64,000 nt of DNA from Maniola hyperantus (lineage: Eukaryota; Arthropoda; Insecta; Lepidoptera; Nymphalidae): contig NC_048556.1 of NCBI RefSeq assembly GCF_902806685.2, positions 5,518,001 through 5,582,000 of the forward strand, written 5' to 3'. Below, piece after piece: positions 34,566-45,075 of this stretch. Within the stretch, counting starts at the first letter, position 1; the number at the start of each line of letters is the position of its first letter. The position numbers and the translations under genes are program-made. Below the pieces are notes generated by a model that was given only the letters and a program-made list of their open reading frames with translations, was not told where the DNA came from and did no database searches.

Positions 34566-34627
34566 CTGTTCTTTCCATGACCGATCTTGTAGAGCTCGAC
34601 GTGCTTGAACTGAGCGTAGGTTGCCAT
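34566..34627 (-). CDS. First coding exon (partial) of an unrecognised host gene
   Basis: Read on the minus strand, ATG is at 34627-34625 and the frame runs 20 codons plus two bases, giving MATYAQFKHVELYKIGHGKN followed by AG|. The next bases on that strand are GTGAGTTTTC, a strong 5' splice donor, so the exon ends in phase 2 and the codon would be completed as Arg or Ser by the next exon. Third positions are rich in C and G (TAC, TTC, AAG, CAC, GTC, GAG, CTC), unlike the surrounding AT-rich DNA. No signal peptide or membrane segment is visible; the N-terminus looks cytosolic. The first intron would extend leftwards. I did not recognise the protein and found no second exon in the window. A chance ATG-to-donor is possible, but the codon bias, donor and CpG-rich 5' flank agree. 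Confidence 0.72.
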
Positions 34628-34840
34628 TGTGATGTTTAATTTAAAAAACAACGATTTTTTTTCAAACACTGAAATGCGGACACTGCGCGATTTCGCCGGA
34701 AAAAGTACGTGCTAACACAACGACGGTTGTCAGCTGACTGAGCGCGCGCCGATTGAACCCTCGCTTTAAGTTTGAGTCGATGCTTTCCACCCTCCGCCCG
34801 CGCGTGAAAAGTGAACCTCGCGCATGCGCTTCCGCACCTC
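34628..34840 (-). promoter_or_regulatory. CpG-rich promoter and 5' UTR region of the 34.6 kb gene
   Basis: Just upstream (minus strand) of the exon is a GC- and CpG-rich stretch inside otherwise AT-rich DNA. Two matches to the arthropod initiator TCAGT occur on the minus strand: TCAGTC at 34741-34736 and TCAGTG at 34672-34667. They would give 5' UTRs of roughly 110 or 45 bases. A CAGCTG E-box palindrome overlaps the first. GCGCATGCGC at 34820-34829 matches the core NRF-1/Ewg site, common in broadly expressed CpG promoters. I see no TATA box or good DPE at the expected spacing. The start site is inferred, not shown. Confidence 0.55.
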
Positions 34841-35042
34841 TTGTTTTCCTTTTTTTTCAACAACCGGCACCTGGCCCTTCCTGTTCGTGACATCTGTCCT
34901 ACAGATGACTTGTGTCAACAGATAGGGATACAGCTTCGTAAGTGTCCGATGACGGATATTAAGCGGATACCTATGATCGCTATTGACAAATAACACAAAA
35001 AAAAGTTCCCTTGTCAATTAGCTTAAAATATACTTACATAGA
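34841..35042. other. Upstream flank of the promoter
   Basis: Short overlapping frames occur on both strands, but no start with coding-like codon use and a splice donor on the plus strand, so I do not call a divergent gene. Confidence 0.35.
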
Positions 35043-35190
35043 CTAGATGATGCCAGCGGCTTCGCACGTGTCTAATTGATACGTAAGCTAACTCTGTAGG
35101 TACCTACCTATCAAAATCGGTTAAACTGTTGAGCCGTGAAAAACTATCAGACAGACAGACACAATAACGCATTTTTAATATTAGTATGGA
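35043..35190 (-). mobile_element. Helitron-like element, family A, with internal deletion
   Basis: A|CTAGATGATGCCAGCGGCTT at the left and ttaatattagtatgGA at the right; ~60 bases of the body are missing and acctacct is inserted. Confidence 0.65.
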
Positions 35191-36282
35191 AGTATGGATT
35201 ACGATGGATTATTGAAGGCCTGTGAAATATCTGACTTCTTTATTTTAAAGGCTTTTTACGAACAATTAGAATTCCTTTTGCATTTAAAGAGAATTAGTTA
35301 CTTCATTATTATTAAAAATTGCACCTAATAGTTATTATTATTAATATATAATTTGTTAAAATTTTAGCTTATAATAGTTCTTGTACACTAGTCCGGTCCA
35401 AATCCGAGGAAATAATCTTTTAGCTATTTCACCATTTCGTACCGTAATTTCTTAAACTCTGTTAAGACAAGTGCGCAACGACCCTTATCCCTAAAAAATT
35501 ATAGTAATGTAGAACTAGAAAAGCGCTGCATATCAATCTATAAGTCAGTTCAATCCATCACGTCACTCTTCGAGAAATCTCTTGATTAGAGCGTGTTACG
35601 ACGAAAGCTTACCTCGCGACGCTTTTATCCATAACGATTGAATACCAAAGACTAAAGGAAAATGATAGAGTATAATAATAAAAAATAAAAAACTACATCG
35701 TGGCACGTTAACAACATAGTTCAGAGCTCTGCGTTCTGCGTTTACTACTAAGCAATCTAGGAAACATGTATATCTTTATTTATTCATGTATCAATAACTT
35801 GAAACTAAAACAAATACAATGAAAAAGACGTAGGACAACTTACTCTATCTATTGGAGAAGATTTCTTCCAGCAGCCGTTAAGTGAGAAAACATATTAATT
35901 ACTTACGAGTAAGTAGTTAGTTACTTATTTTGTAACGTGTAGGTATATATATCACAGAGATAAATGTGAAATGAACTCGGAGCTATGGAAGGGTTTACAG
36001 TTCTAAAGTCTGCTACTAAACAAGGGGGCTAGTAAAAAATGCTAGGAAGATAAAGAGACCAAAGTCAGTGCCTGAGAAATATCAGGAAAAGAGACAAAAG
36101 AGTAGGCGTTAGGATATGAAATAGGTACGGAAAAGTCAACAAAAGAAAACGGATGACTTTGCACATGTTGAGAAACGACTTCACTTCGATGAACACGTTT
36201 GTTCAGCAGGAGTCTTCCTGTTTTTCTCGTAGTCTGTATTGAAAACATAGCTTTAATCGATACATTGAAAGGCCAGTAATTA
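35191..36282. other. No gene seen
   Basis: AT-rich; a repeated agtaagtagttagttact at ~35910. An 81-codon minus frame (36042-36287) has no recognisable motif. Confidence 0.35.
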
Positions 36283-36412
36283 AGCATGCTAATCCGACTT
36301 GCTCAGAGCGTATAATCAACTACTGTTTAACGAACACTCGTTGCGATTCGATACGGTGCTGCCATCGCGAGTCGTGTCCACCGGCTGTCCATTAATCTTG
36401 AGTATCGTTTAA
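36283..36412 (+). repeat. Diverged duplication, left copy
   Basis: atgctaatccgacttgctca, gagcgtataatcaactactg, gattcgatacggtgctgcc, ccattaatcttgagt correspond in order to 37190-37332. GC-richer than its surroundings. Confidence 0.55.
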
Positions 36413-36423
36413 AAAAGGTAATA

Positions 36424-36738
36424 GCCTAGTGATTAAGATGTTGGTCTCCTATTCGAGAGGTCTAGGGCTCAATCCCGGGCACGCACCTCTTACTTTTTAA
36501 AGCTATGTGAATTTTAGCTTTTTTAAGCAATTAAATATCACTTACTTTAACGGTGAAGGAAAACATTGTGAGGACACTGCATGTCTGAGACGTGTCCACA
36601 ATATTTTCAAAGGTGTGCGAAGTTGGCCGTAATCCGCACTTGGCCAACGTGGTGGACTATTCACCCGGAGAAGAGACCCACCCGGAGTGTTCAGTAGTGA
36701 GCTGACGATGAGTTAATGATGATGATGAAAATGGATTC
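36424..36738 (+). mobile_element. tRNA-derived SINE (Metulj-like)
   Basis: taatagcctagtgattaaga (A-box region) and gggctcaatcccgggcacgc (B-box region), the body through tttaacggtgaaggaaaaca, and a (GAT)n-type tail at 36715-36729. More diverged than 19692 or 45783. Confidence 0.8.
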
Positions 36739-36859
36739 TACGAGTAGATACGCCTATGAGACGGGAGTAATTGAAAGTCACAAAGCTTTTCTTTTTCGCA
36801 AAGGAGCTTTCTGAAATAACTTCCTCTTACACTGAATTAATCGATTTTACTCTCTACAC

Positions 36860-37060
36860 TAAATCTATGTATCCACGACTTTACCCACGTGGAATTAGAT
36901 ATGTTATTAATTTTCGTGGGAACTGTGATTTTCCAGGACAAAAATTAGCCTATTTTTCCATCCCCGAGATGCAAGCTATCTCTGTACCAAATGACAAAGG
37001 ATGGGCCGTGGAAAGCTAGCAGACAGAAGACACACTTTCGTATTTATAATATTAGTATGA
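36860..37060 (-). mobile_element. Helitron-like element, family A, diverged
   Basis: tatgtatccacgactttacc ... ggaaagctagcagacagaag, then tttataatattagtatg. The 3' terminus is degraded; the insertion lies between the two halves of the 36.3/37.2 kb duplication. Confidence 0.6.
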
Positions 37061-37189
37061 GTATACTTTTTTAGTAGGTACGGATAAAAGTAAGTACGGA
37101 AGTATCGTAAATAACAATGGAAAGTATTAATGGATTAGGATAAATCCTAAGCACTGTTTATTAATAGAGCTATTTGAGCGTGCCTTCAG

Positions 37190-37332
37190 CGGGAATGCTA
37201 ATCTGGCTCTCGCTCGAGGCGTATAATCGACTACTGTTCGATGAATGGCCGATGCCTGCAATCCGATACGTTACTACCGCGGCGTCGCGCGTCGATCCGA
37301 CGTTGATTAATGCGTTCTCGAGTGTTATCTAA
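37190..37332 (+). repeat. Diverged duplication, right copy
   Basis: atgctaatctggctctcgct, gcgtataatcgactactgtt, atccgatacgttactaccgc, gttgattaatgcg match 36283-36412 in the same order and orientation, roughly 900 bases apart. Confidence 0.55.
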
Positions 37333-37484
37333 TTCCTATGATCTCAGGTATTAAGATACAATTCAATTGATTACTCGGATTCACGTGAGAAAGAAGAGAG
37401 TCATAATTTATTAATACTTAGACCGGATATGGAGCTGTGGTGACCCATATAAGGAGCGGTTAAACTAAGATCATACTGTCAGAG

Positions 37485-37574
37485 TGAACTAGAGTGGGAA
37501 AACTCTAGGTTTGATCCTGAATCGACGATATTATGTCAAATATGCGTGACGTGAAATCAAACAAAAAATAGGCT
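37485..37574. repeat. Family I repeat, 5' part only
   Basis: agagtgaactagagtgggaa, ggtttgatcctgaatcgacg, then it stops after caaaaaataggct. Confidence 0.65.
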
Positions 37575-37693
37575 ATTCATAGCATGCCCGACTCATCAAC
37601 GACCAGCCGTGTCAGCCAGCAAACTCTTAGACCTAGGAAGCTGAAAAATAAGTAACTGCAGACTGCAGACACATTGCTCTCGCAGCTTACATA

Positions 37694-37886
37694 GAGTAAA
37701 CTAGAGTGTCCTAGGAAACTCTCGGTTTGATCTTGAATCAACGATGTCTCAAATATGAGGCTATGGTGACAAATCAAAGAAAAATAGTGCTACCGTAGGG
37801 CTATCTAGCGTCAAATATACTAACATTTGACGCCTGCCAGTGACGTCGTATCCTCGACGTTTTGTTAGAAGTTCCCATAATTCATG
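37694..37886. repeat. Family I repeat
   Basis: gtaaactagagtgtcctagg, ctcggtttgatcttgaatca, ctaacatttgacgcctgcca, ttttgttagaagttccca; same orientation as the partial copy 210 bases to the left. Confidence 0.7.
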
Positions 37887-38830
37887 AAGTCTACGCTACG
37901 TCAATTCGACACAACGTCATACGTCATACGGTTTTAGTGGATATTCTGGCGATTCCAGTTAGTCCCACATACACAATCGAAAACAACGCCTACTCTGCTT
38001 CCTTGCGGGATGTATAACTGAATTTACCATCGAGAAAAAAACTTAGAAAGCGTCTCCATTTGAGCCGTGCATCGAAGTTACTCCTCAACACGGCTGCCCC
38101 TAGTCAACACGAAGGCAAGAATAAGAACATACCTACCAACTATCGTAATGTAAACAGTAAAAATAAACCAGTGCAGCGATAAAGGACTCACGCACGAATG
38201 TAAAACCTGCATTGAAAGAGACGAGCGATTCTCGAAAGTTAATGTCTTCAGCCGGCCCCAACAGCACAATTGAAAACATTAATTCTTCACAAACGTTAGT
38301 TCGAAGAAATGCACTAGGTCAATTCGTTATTAGGATTCCGTACCTAAGTTCTTAATGGATAAGCATAATTTTGAAGGTATATTTGTGTACGACTGTGCCC
38401 TGGGTCGAGCATACGCATATTTCCAAAAGAAGCACTATCCTCTGCTATCGAGGAGTTGTAGCATGGATTTGTACGAATTATCTTACACCCTTCTGCGTGG
38501 AAAGTAAAGAGTCGCGCGCTTGAGTCTCGTCTGGGGACACAACTATAGTCAGTTCCTCGGCCGGGGCCCGGGCGTTGCCTGGCCCCTGCATATGATCACA
38601 CTCTTGTCTGTTCATATTATGACAAGGCTTATTTTATTCAGAAATCTTTTTAAAGTGGAAAATATCGAATACAAGGTAATATAAGACACAAAATAAAGTG
38701 ATGATCATTGGAAATAGACCGTTCACTGAAAATAGAAAATACGCTCAATCTAAACATCCCACTCATGGATAAATCAAAACCTAGTGAAAGGGAACTGGAA
38801 AACTAATGCGCCTATAATAATTAATCACTA
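37887..38830. other. No gene seen
   Basis: A GC-rich patch at 38555-38600 (ccggggcccgggcgttgcc) is isolated; no frame with a splice context was found. 38333-38345 carries a small family C-like attccgtacc string. Confidence 0.35.
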
Positions 38831-39054
38831 TCCATAATTATGAATGAAAAAGTGGGTTTGTTTGTTGGTTTGTCCTTTAATCACGTCACAAAGGAGCAAC
38901 CAATCGATGTGATTTTTCGTATGGGTATAATAAATAATTAAAGACCTGGAGAGAGAGACTGACATTGGCTACTTTTTTTCTGGAAAATCCAAGAATTCCT
39001 TCGGGGAGCTTAAAAACCTAAATCCACGTGAACGAAGTAGCAAGCATCAGCTAG
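38831..39054 (+). mobile_element. Helitron-like element, family A subtype with a different 5' half
   Basis: A|TCCATAATTATGAATGAAAA, then gggtttgtttgttggtttgt, and ends ggctactttttttctggaaa ... GAACGAAGTAGCAAGCATCAGCTAG|T. The 3' half is family A; the 5' half (aggagcaaccaatcgatgtg) is unrelated, so ends are exchanged between subtypes. Confidence 0.65.
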
Positions 39055-39099
39055 TTCAGTAATAGAAGTAGCTCAGCGAGTTTAACTCTTTGTATTACA

Positions 39100-39213
39100 G
39101 CTCTTTTAGGAGCCGCTTTGGAGTCGCTGCCATCACTCGTACCTACTTTGCTCAGTGATGATACGGAACCGTCTATCACGCGAGTCCGCCTCGCACTTAA
39201 GCGTCTTTTCTTT
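39100..39213 (+). repeat. Family C 3' end fragment
   Basis: gagtcgctgccatcactcgt, ctactttgctcagtgatgat, acggaaccgtctatcacgcg, agtccgcctcgcacttaa. The preceding ttacag looks like a splice acceptor with an open frame, but the sequence is this common repeat, not an exon. Confidence 0.55.
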
Positions 39214-39527
39214 TTCTCAGACCATTCTTAAAAGAGTTACGCTCTTTACTGTGGTATTCGGGCTTAAATCACCGCGAGTCCATTAACTGGTGAACCGTAA
39301 ACATTGGACTAATGTTTCTGCAGAAACACACGACTCAATTTCACGCCGCAAATCGCGACGTCCCGTTGATTCGCACGACCCGTGCTATCAGTTTCGTAGG
39401 AAATTGATTTACTCCGATATTTTTTATATTAAAACGGTAAAGAAAACTTTTACTTAATCTTTTCTTTTCTATAATTTTATATTTCTTTCTTTGGAATTTT
39501 ATCATTCCTAAATTTCTGGTCTGGTCT
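39214..39527. other. No gene seen
   Basis: Nothing recognised between the family C fragment and the LINE tail. Confidence 0.3.
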
Positions 39528-39762
39528 GGTGGGAGGCTTCGGCCGTGGCTAGTTACCACTCTACCGGCAAAGCCGTGCCGCCTAGCGATTTAGTGTTCCG
39601 GTACAATGGCGTATAGAGACCAAGGGGTGTAGGTTTAAAGAAACTGCCATTATGCTTCCAGGTTAGCCCCCTTCCATCTTAGACTGCATCATCACTTACT
39701 ACCAGGTGAGATTGCAGTGAAGGGCTAACTTGTGCCTGAATAAAAATAAAAATAAATTATAA
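39528..39762 (+). mobile_element. LINE 3' UTR, 5'-truncated
   Basis: ggtgggaggcttcggccgtg, gctagttaccactctaccgg, aaagccgtgccgcctagcga, tcttagactgcatcatcact, caggtgagattgcagtgaag, then an A-rich aataaaaataaaaataaa tail. A very common lepidopteran non-LTR 3' end (RTE-like by memory). Confidence 0.7.
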
Positions 39763-40064
39763 CGCTTTTATTCGCTTGTAATATTTTTATCACAAGTGTA
39801 TTTTACTACAAAAAAAATTAACAACAAACTATTTATTACTTAAAAGCATTTATTCGGTTCAAAATTTAACATTGCCAAATAAATAATTAAATGTACTAAT
39901 TAATAACCATTAGTTATCTAAATACAAAAACAAAATCGCAGCTCCGTTTGTATGTTTCGATTATAACTTCTAACATCTTGGTGTATTTCTATGGAGTTTT
40001 CACCATGATTAGAGCATTTCACGAAGAAGGTTTACATGTATTTCAAATATTTGAAAAGAGCAAC

Positions 40065-40195
40065 CGCCGAGTTTCTTGCTGGTTCTTCTCGGCAGGAAAG
40101 GCATTCCGAACCAGTAGATGCATCCGACTATTCGTAAGCACTTGTAAAAGTTTATACGAATAAAAAAAGATTTTCATTTTCATTTTCATTTTTCA
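40065..40195 (+). mobile_element. LINE 3' UTR (ttgctggttcttctcggcag type)
   Basis: gagtttcttgctggttcttc, tcggcaggaaaggcattccg, aaccagtag, aagcacttgtaaaag, then a (ttttca)n tail. The same 3' UTR follows the RT remnant at 51840-52345, which identifies the family. Confidence 0.7.
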
Positions 40196-40317
40196 CATAT
40201 TTTAGTATACTGAATAGATAAGAGCCCGCTGCCCACCCATGTGAAATCGGGGCGAGTATAGTCATTCATAAACTGTTTTTTAAATTAACTCATGATAGCT
40301 GCCATATTCGAAACGAA

Positions 40318-40506
40318 ATGTGTCAGGTGTCTACATTCACTCCGAACATCATCTATATAAAAGACATGACCACCAACACAAAGCCATTGTCCGCCACTAT
40401 TAATTACTCTCTCCCCGTACGCCAGAAGATGATGTACCTACATCAATTTCGCACCCATTGTAAATCAATCAATATCCCATATGTTTCCCATCTCGCCTCC
40501 GTGTAA
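40318..40506 (+). CDS. Unrecognised 62-codon ORF, low support
   Basis: ATG-started frame reading MCQVSTFTPNIIYIKDMTTN near its start, with many C/G third positions (ATC, GAC, ACC, AAC, AAG) unlike its AT-rich flank. No splice signals or domains recognised; no signal peptide. It may be chance in a locally GC-richer stretch. Confidence 0.18.
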   Translation: MCQVSTFTPNIIYIKDMTTNTKPLSATINYSLPVRQKMMYLHQFRTHCKSINIPYVSHLASV

Positions 40507-41620
40507 CCGCCATCCATCTTCCGAAGCGGCGCGCGTCAAACAATCGAGGGCTTCCCTGTTTCAACACTTGCCCATTACACAATGCACTATGCACGATTTG
40601 TACAACTAAATATTATAGAGCTCGCACACTAGATGTAAACAGTATGAACCGCATATAACGAACGGAATGTTTCTCAACAACATTCATAGATTTCGTTTCG
40701 AGTATCGGAACACTACAGTCAAGGTAAAACGATGCCGAGATCGTACTAAGGGTAAGTGTCAAAATATTTCGATCGGGGTGCACATAATATGGCCTGCGTA
40801 ACTAGTATGTGAGCGCCAAGGACTATTTATTTGTTTTTGTGTTTGTGATGTACCTAGTTGAAAAAAGGAAAACTACAATCATTTTCAAAAGTATGGGTAG
40901 GTATATCCTGGTTAGAAATGCCAGGAGGTGACAAGCGAACTCCGGTTTCGATGGTACCCAGAAGAGATTTAGAAATTATAAAGTTCCACATCTCAAATTG
41001 CCCTTGCCGAAACCGAACCCAGATTTAGCCGACTTCATCGACTTATTAGTCTGCAGCGCTCGCCACTGTGCCTAGGAGGTCGTAAAACATACTGAAAATT
41101 AAAAAATAGCTTTTCAATCGGCGCGTGCGTCACAGCTATAATCTGCGATCAGCTTTTAACTCAACACACGTTGAATTTTGACTTAAATTTAACCAATTTT
41201 GAGCTTTATACCTTTGATAATAAACATTGTAATTGGTATTTTGTTTATATGTAATCACCGGCGCACGCACCGCAGTTGACTGGGTTCACAAAATATATCT
41301 GAAACGTATCAACAACCTCGGTCGCTTTCACGGAAATAATTGTTTACATCTTGCATCCTGCGCATAGATAGAGCTCATTGCACTCTGTAGCGTGCTGTTG
41401 ATGGAACAATTACTACACATATCTGTTTGAATAGTAATAACTAGGTAGAGGAAAACACTTCGAGACTTCAAGATCTAACATTATCTCCGCTTCTCAGTGA
41501 CTTCTATATAGGCATACATAGAAGTCGTTGGCGCTTCTATTATTAATATCTAAGAATGATGGAAACAAGAAGTATTTTACTTAGTATAGTGAAGTAGTCT
41601 GTTTTTCTCCGAGATGCAAG
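40507..41620. other. No gene seen
   Basis: Mixed composition; GC-richer patches near 40520 and 41110 without frames. Confidence 0.35.
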
Positions 41621-41822
41621 CTCTGATGATACCCACAATTTTATTTACTTGAATTTAGGTTCTTTAAAAGTGTCCTGGGAATTCTTTGATTTTCCGGAAC
41701 AATAGTAGCCCCTATCCGTCCCCGGAAAGTAATATCTATCTCAGTAGCAAATTTTATCATTAATCAAAATCAGTTTAACTGTTTGGCTGTGAAAGGGTGT
41801 TTATAGACAGACACACTTTCGT
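41621..41822 (-). mobile_element. Helitron-like family A, inverted partner (left)
   Basis: gatgatacccacaattttat ... ggctgtgaaagggtgtttat, then agacagacacactttcg. It abuts the next copy 5' end to 5' end, forming a ~400 bp imperfect palindrome. Confidence 0.6.
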
Positions 41823-41825
41823 TTA

Positions 41826-42025
41826 TCCATACTAATATTATAGATGCGAAAGTGTGTCCGTCTGTCTATCTGCAAGCTTTTTACGGCCCAACAGTTCAAC
41901 CGATTGGTACAGAGTCAGCTACATCCCGGGGAAGAATATAGGCTTTTTATCCCGGAAAATTAGAGAGTTCCCACGGGATTTTTAAAACCTGTACCCACGC
42001 GGACGAAGTAGCGGGCATCATCTAG
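41826..42025 (+). mobile_element. Helitron-like family A, full length (right partner)
   Basis: A|TCCATACTAATATTATAGAT at the left, GACGAAGTAGCGGGCATCATCTAG|T at the right. All diagnostic features are intact. Confidence 0.75.
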
Positions 42026-42464
42026 TAAATAAATTATATTAAAGTATGGTGTTTGTTCGCTAAAATTAATTTAGGTATGCGTGTTTAATTGTTACGGTCT
42101 ATATTACCATGTTACATAGATGACTGCACATTTTGTTTATTGGTACATTGTAATGCAGATACATGCATGTAGGTATTCGCCATCTTAAAATTGTATTTAT
42201 TTCTACGTATTTATTGCATTCAAATTTATTCTGGTTTTAAGTCGCCTATTGATTATGTAGGTCCGTAGAGAACAATTCGAAAGTAGAAATGCAAATAATA
42301 GTTTTCTCTTTAACATTTTTAATGTACTTTATTCATTTGCTTTCAACGTGGTAAATTGAGTTAGTGCCCAATTTTTGTATTAGCTACCGTAACGTAATAC
42401 TTATTATAACATTCTTGGATAGGTAGTCAATATAACCTAAAAATATGACTACATGCTTTGTGAG
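42026..42464. other. No gene seen
   Basis: AT-rich interval; nothing recognised. Confidence 0.3.
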
Positions 42465-42692
42465 GTAAAGCATGTCCCAGTGGTAGTTCTGCTGCGGCAG
42501 GCATGCGCTGGTGGAGTAACAAGGCGTTACGTTGTTGGTCCCTTCACCCTAGTGCTCCGTCGTCAGCGGTGGTATGGAATTTCATGAGGTTTTTAGTCGG
42601 TAAGAGTCCGACATAATCACTGTGGGGAGCACAGTAATTATGTATGTCGGCCGGTGGTATCCATGAAAGATATTCCTCACGAAAAAATAAAA
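42465..42692 (+). mobile_element. LINE 3' UTR, 5'-truncated (gtcggtaagagtccgacata type)
   Basis: gcggcaggcatgcgctggtg, ttggtcccttcaccctagtg, tttttagtcggtaagagtcc, cataatcactgtgg, with an A-rich end (aaaaaataaaataaaaaag). The inner gtcggtaagagtccgac is itself a stem-loop. Clade not assigned. Confidence 0.6.
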
Positions 42693-42861
42693 TAAAAAAG
42701 GTCACCCCCAAATTAGCGACTTGGGTAAATGATGCATAATAAACGCAATCGAACCTCAGATATGGTAGTACAATACATAACTGAGAACCTGTTTCTTTTC
42801 AAATTGTTTACTAAATCTTTATAATTAAAAATAATTAAATTATATTAATATAAGATTTACT

Positions 42862-43012
42862 TGCGACAGGTTCAGATGCCAATCGAAGAGAGAACGTCCC
42901 GCACACCTGCACTGCCCCCACGCTAACCCGGTGCGGACGAGCGCGGGTGAAGTGTGGGTGTGCGGGGCGTCCCCCCGCCCCATACCCCGATTGGCATCTC
43001 GACCTGTCGCGG
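42862..43012. mobile_element. GC-rich foldback MITE, copy 4
   Basis: ttgcgacaggttcagatgcc / ggcatctcgacctgtcgc ends; centre ccccacgctaacccggtgcg. The three overlapping open frames here (both strands) are products of its GC content. Confidence 0.8.
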
Positions 43013-43487
43013 ATCATACCTCTCTACCTACATCACACCGAATATTATTATCATGCTATAGGAACTCGAAGTCGTTGGCATACGAGATTTTACGATTACC
43101 CGGTGATATACCCCACTCGTAAAATCTCCACCGGTCTTACTTGGTGATATAAAATCTGATTTTATATTGCCCTAACAGCTTTAACGCGCAGGCATTCCCA
43201 CGCTTAGGTCAAGCTCGGAATCATTACTGGAGGTCGCAGTCACTAACTCTTAACTGTGACGTAACATCAGCTTCACATGAAAGCTTTCTCACACTGTCAG
43301 AGCTTTACATCAATCTCAATGTTCAAAGAGAATATGGTGTGTAGAGAATTTCAGTAGCTCAATGGAAATGTGTAGATATCTAATTTAGTCTTTCATTGAA
43401 AGCTACCGTAATCCAAGTTTATCTTTGAAAATATTCAAAGGGTCGTTTTATATTATTACACCTACCTATATATTTTCTAACTATGGG
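43013..43487. other. No gene seen
   Basis: Contains a local inverted pair acgagattttac / gtaaaatct around 43083-43125. Nothing else recognised. Confidence 0.35.
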
Positions 43488-43727
43488 CACCATAGGAAAG
43501 CTCAGAGTCACTCAGCGGGCGATGGAGAGAGCTATGCTTGGAGTTTATCTTCGTGATCAAATCAGAAATGAGGAGATCCGTAGGAGAACTAAAGTAACCG
43601 ACATAGCTCAACGGGTTGCGAAGCTGAAGAGGCAGAGGCAGGGCACATAGTTCTTACAACTGATAGACGTTGGGGTCCCAAGGTGCTGGAATGGCGACCT
43701 CGCAACGGAAGGCGCAGCGTTGGAAGA
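43488..43727 (+). pseudogene. RTE-type LINE ORF C-terminal fragment
   Basis: One frame reads LRVTQRAMERAMLGVYLRDQ then IRNEEIRRRTKVTDIAQRVA and KLKRQRQGT before TAG at ~43648; a shifted frame continues with the ..WR..RR..G tail. This is the basic C-terminal region of the endonuclease-reverse transcriptase ORF widespread in Lepidoptera. Truncated and frameshifted, so inactive. Confidence 0.75.
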
Positions 43728-45005
43728 CAGACTGCTTACAATTACAAAGTAGGTACTGCTACTCGACAACACCCTAAACCACTTCCCTTGACCTTCCCAT
43801 GACATTATCGCAGTGTGAACAAAATGTCGAAGATGCGTCCTCTGTACAACGCGCTGTTAAATGGTTAAAATGCGCTCCAGTAATTTCCAAAACTAAAATA
43901 AAGGTCAAAAATATCGTACCCCTTAGCACTTTCTTATCATGTAGTCCCATTGTCCCCGTTAGCCATATCCCCGTTAACGGAGACATCGGGATTTGCATGC
44001 ATGTTCTGTTCTTATAATTTATAGGTATTCTATTCATACGCGTTCCTTACGCACTAAGCTTCAATTTAACGTATGCACCTATATCACGGTATACTGCGTT
44101 ATCCGTAATGCGTGCGCACGGTGCGCGATTGCGATCTGAGAGTGCCGACGACAAGTATCTATTACACGATTAAACAAACCATTACCCGCTTGGTGCCCGA
44201 ATACGCTTATCAGTTGTGAAGGTACAACTATTAGTAAGTATACTGAAGGGAACGCCCTTCTATTAAAGGCCTGGTCAGACACAAAACGCAACTGCAGCAG
44301 CACGGCAGAACGTTGCACTAAACGCGTGTACAATTTGTATCTAATACAAGAAACTATATCAGAAGGATGCTGCAGAGCACAACGACACCAGCTCGCATAT
44401 TACATAGTAAATATCAACGGGCTATCCGTCCCGAACTCCCGAAGTAATTTCATAAATATCAGACATTTATTTCATATTTACAAATAGGTATGTGGCTCCG
44501 TCCAACGACACTCTTAGTACCGATTTTACGCAGCCTTGGTTTTCCTTACGCTAAAGTTTTTTTATGAAGCGTGAAGCCAGAAGTTCGCGAAGATTATAAT
44601 CCTCGGGTAGGTAAATGTTAACACTAACTGGGTAAAATTTTAAAATGTGCTATTTTAATTTAACCAAAATTCTACAAGTTAACTTCCGAGAGTTAAATAC
44701 GTGACGTGTCGTCATGAGACATTGATTATTTACCGAGCTCATAAGCGCTTCGGAAACATCTTGAATGGATGGCGCGTCAAGTATTTACGAATACTTTCAA
44801 TCAGTTCTCATTTCTTACTGTAATACATAGAGCTTTAGTCGTTTTTATAGTGTCTTTGCAATTCTTTAAAGTAATGCTCATTCGTAGATCTACGGTAAAG
44901 GGATAACTGAATTCACGACGGCCGCAATCGATATGTTTCTAAAGTAAACGTATAGTTATGATGATACTTCCAGTACAATCAGGTTACCACCTTAAAGATG
45001 AGTTG
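43728..45005. other. No gene supported
   Basis: Overlapping frames at 43774-44037 (minus) and 43799-44017 (plus), and 44079-44333 (minus), have no recognisable domain. The latter runs into cctggtcagacacaaaacgc, which looks like a repeat end. A small hairpin gcgtgcgcacggtgcgcg lies at ~44110. Confidence 0.35.
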
Positions 45006-45075
45006 GTTTGTATATAAACAAAGTGGGTATATAAACAAAGTAGGTAAATAAACAAAGTAGGTATATAAACAACAA
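45006..45075. repeat. Minisatellite, four ~20 bp units
   Basis: Units of gtatataaacaaagtaggta repeat about 3.5-4 times with few changes (45013-45072). Confidence 0.85.

Noticed and set aside
39102..39230. Apparent exon after a ttacag acceptor with an open frame reading LLGAALESLPSLVPTLL
   Set aside because: The sequence is the 3' end of the common family C repeat (gatgatacggaacc..cgcctcgcactt), so the open frame is accidental.
42835..43147. Three overlapping open frames
   Set aside because: Same reason: GC-rich foldback MITE copy 4.
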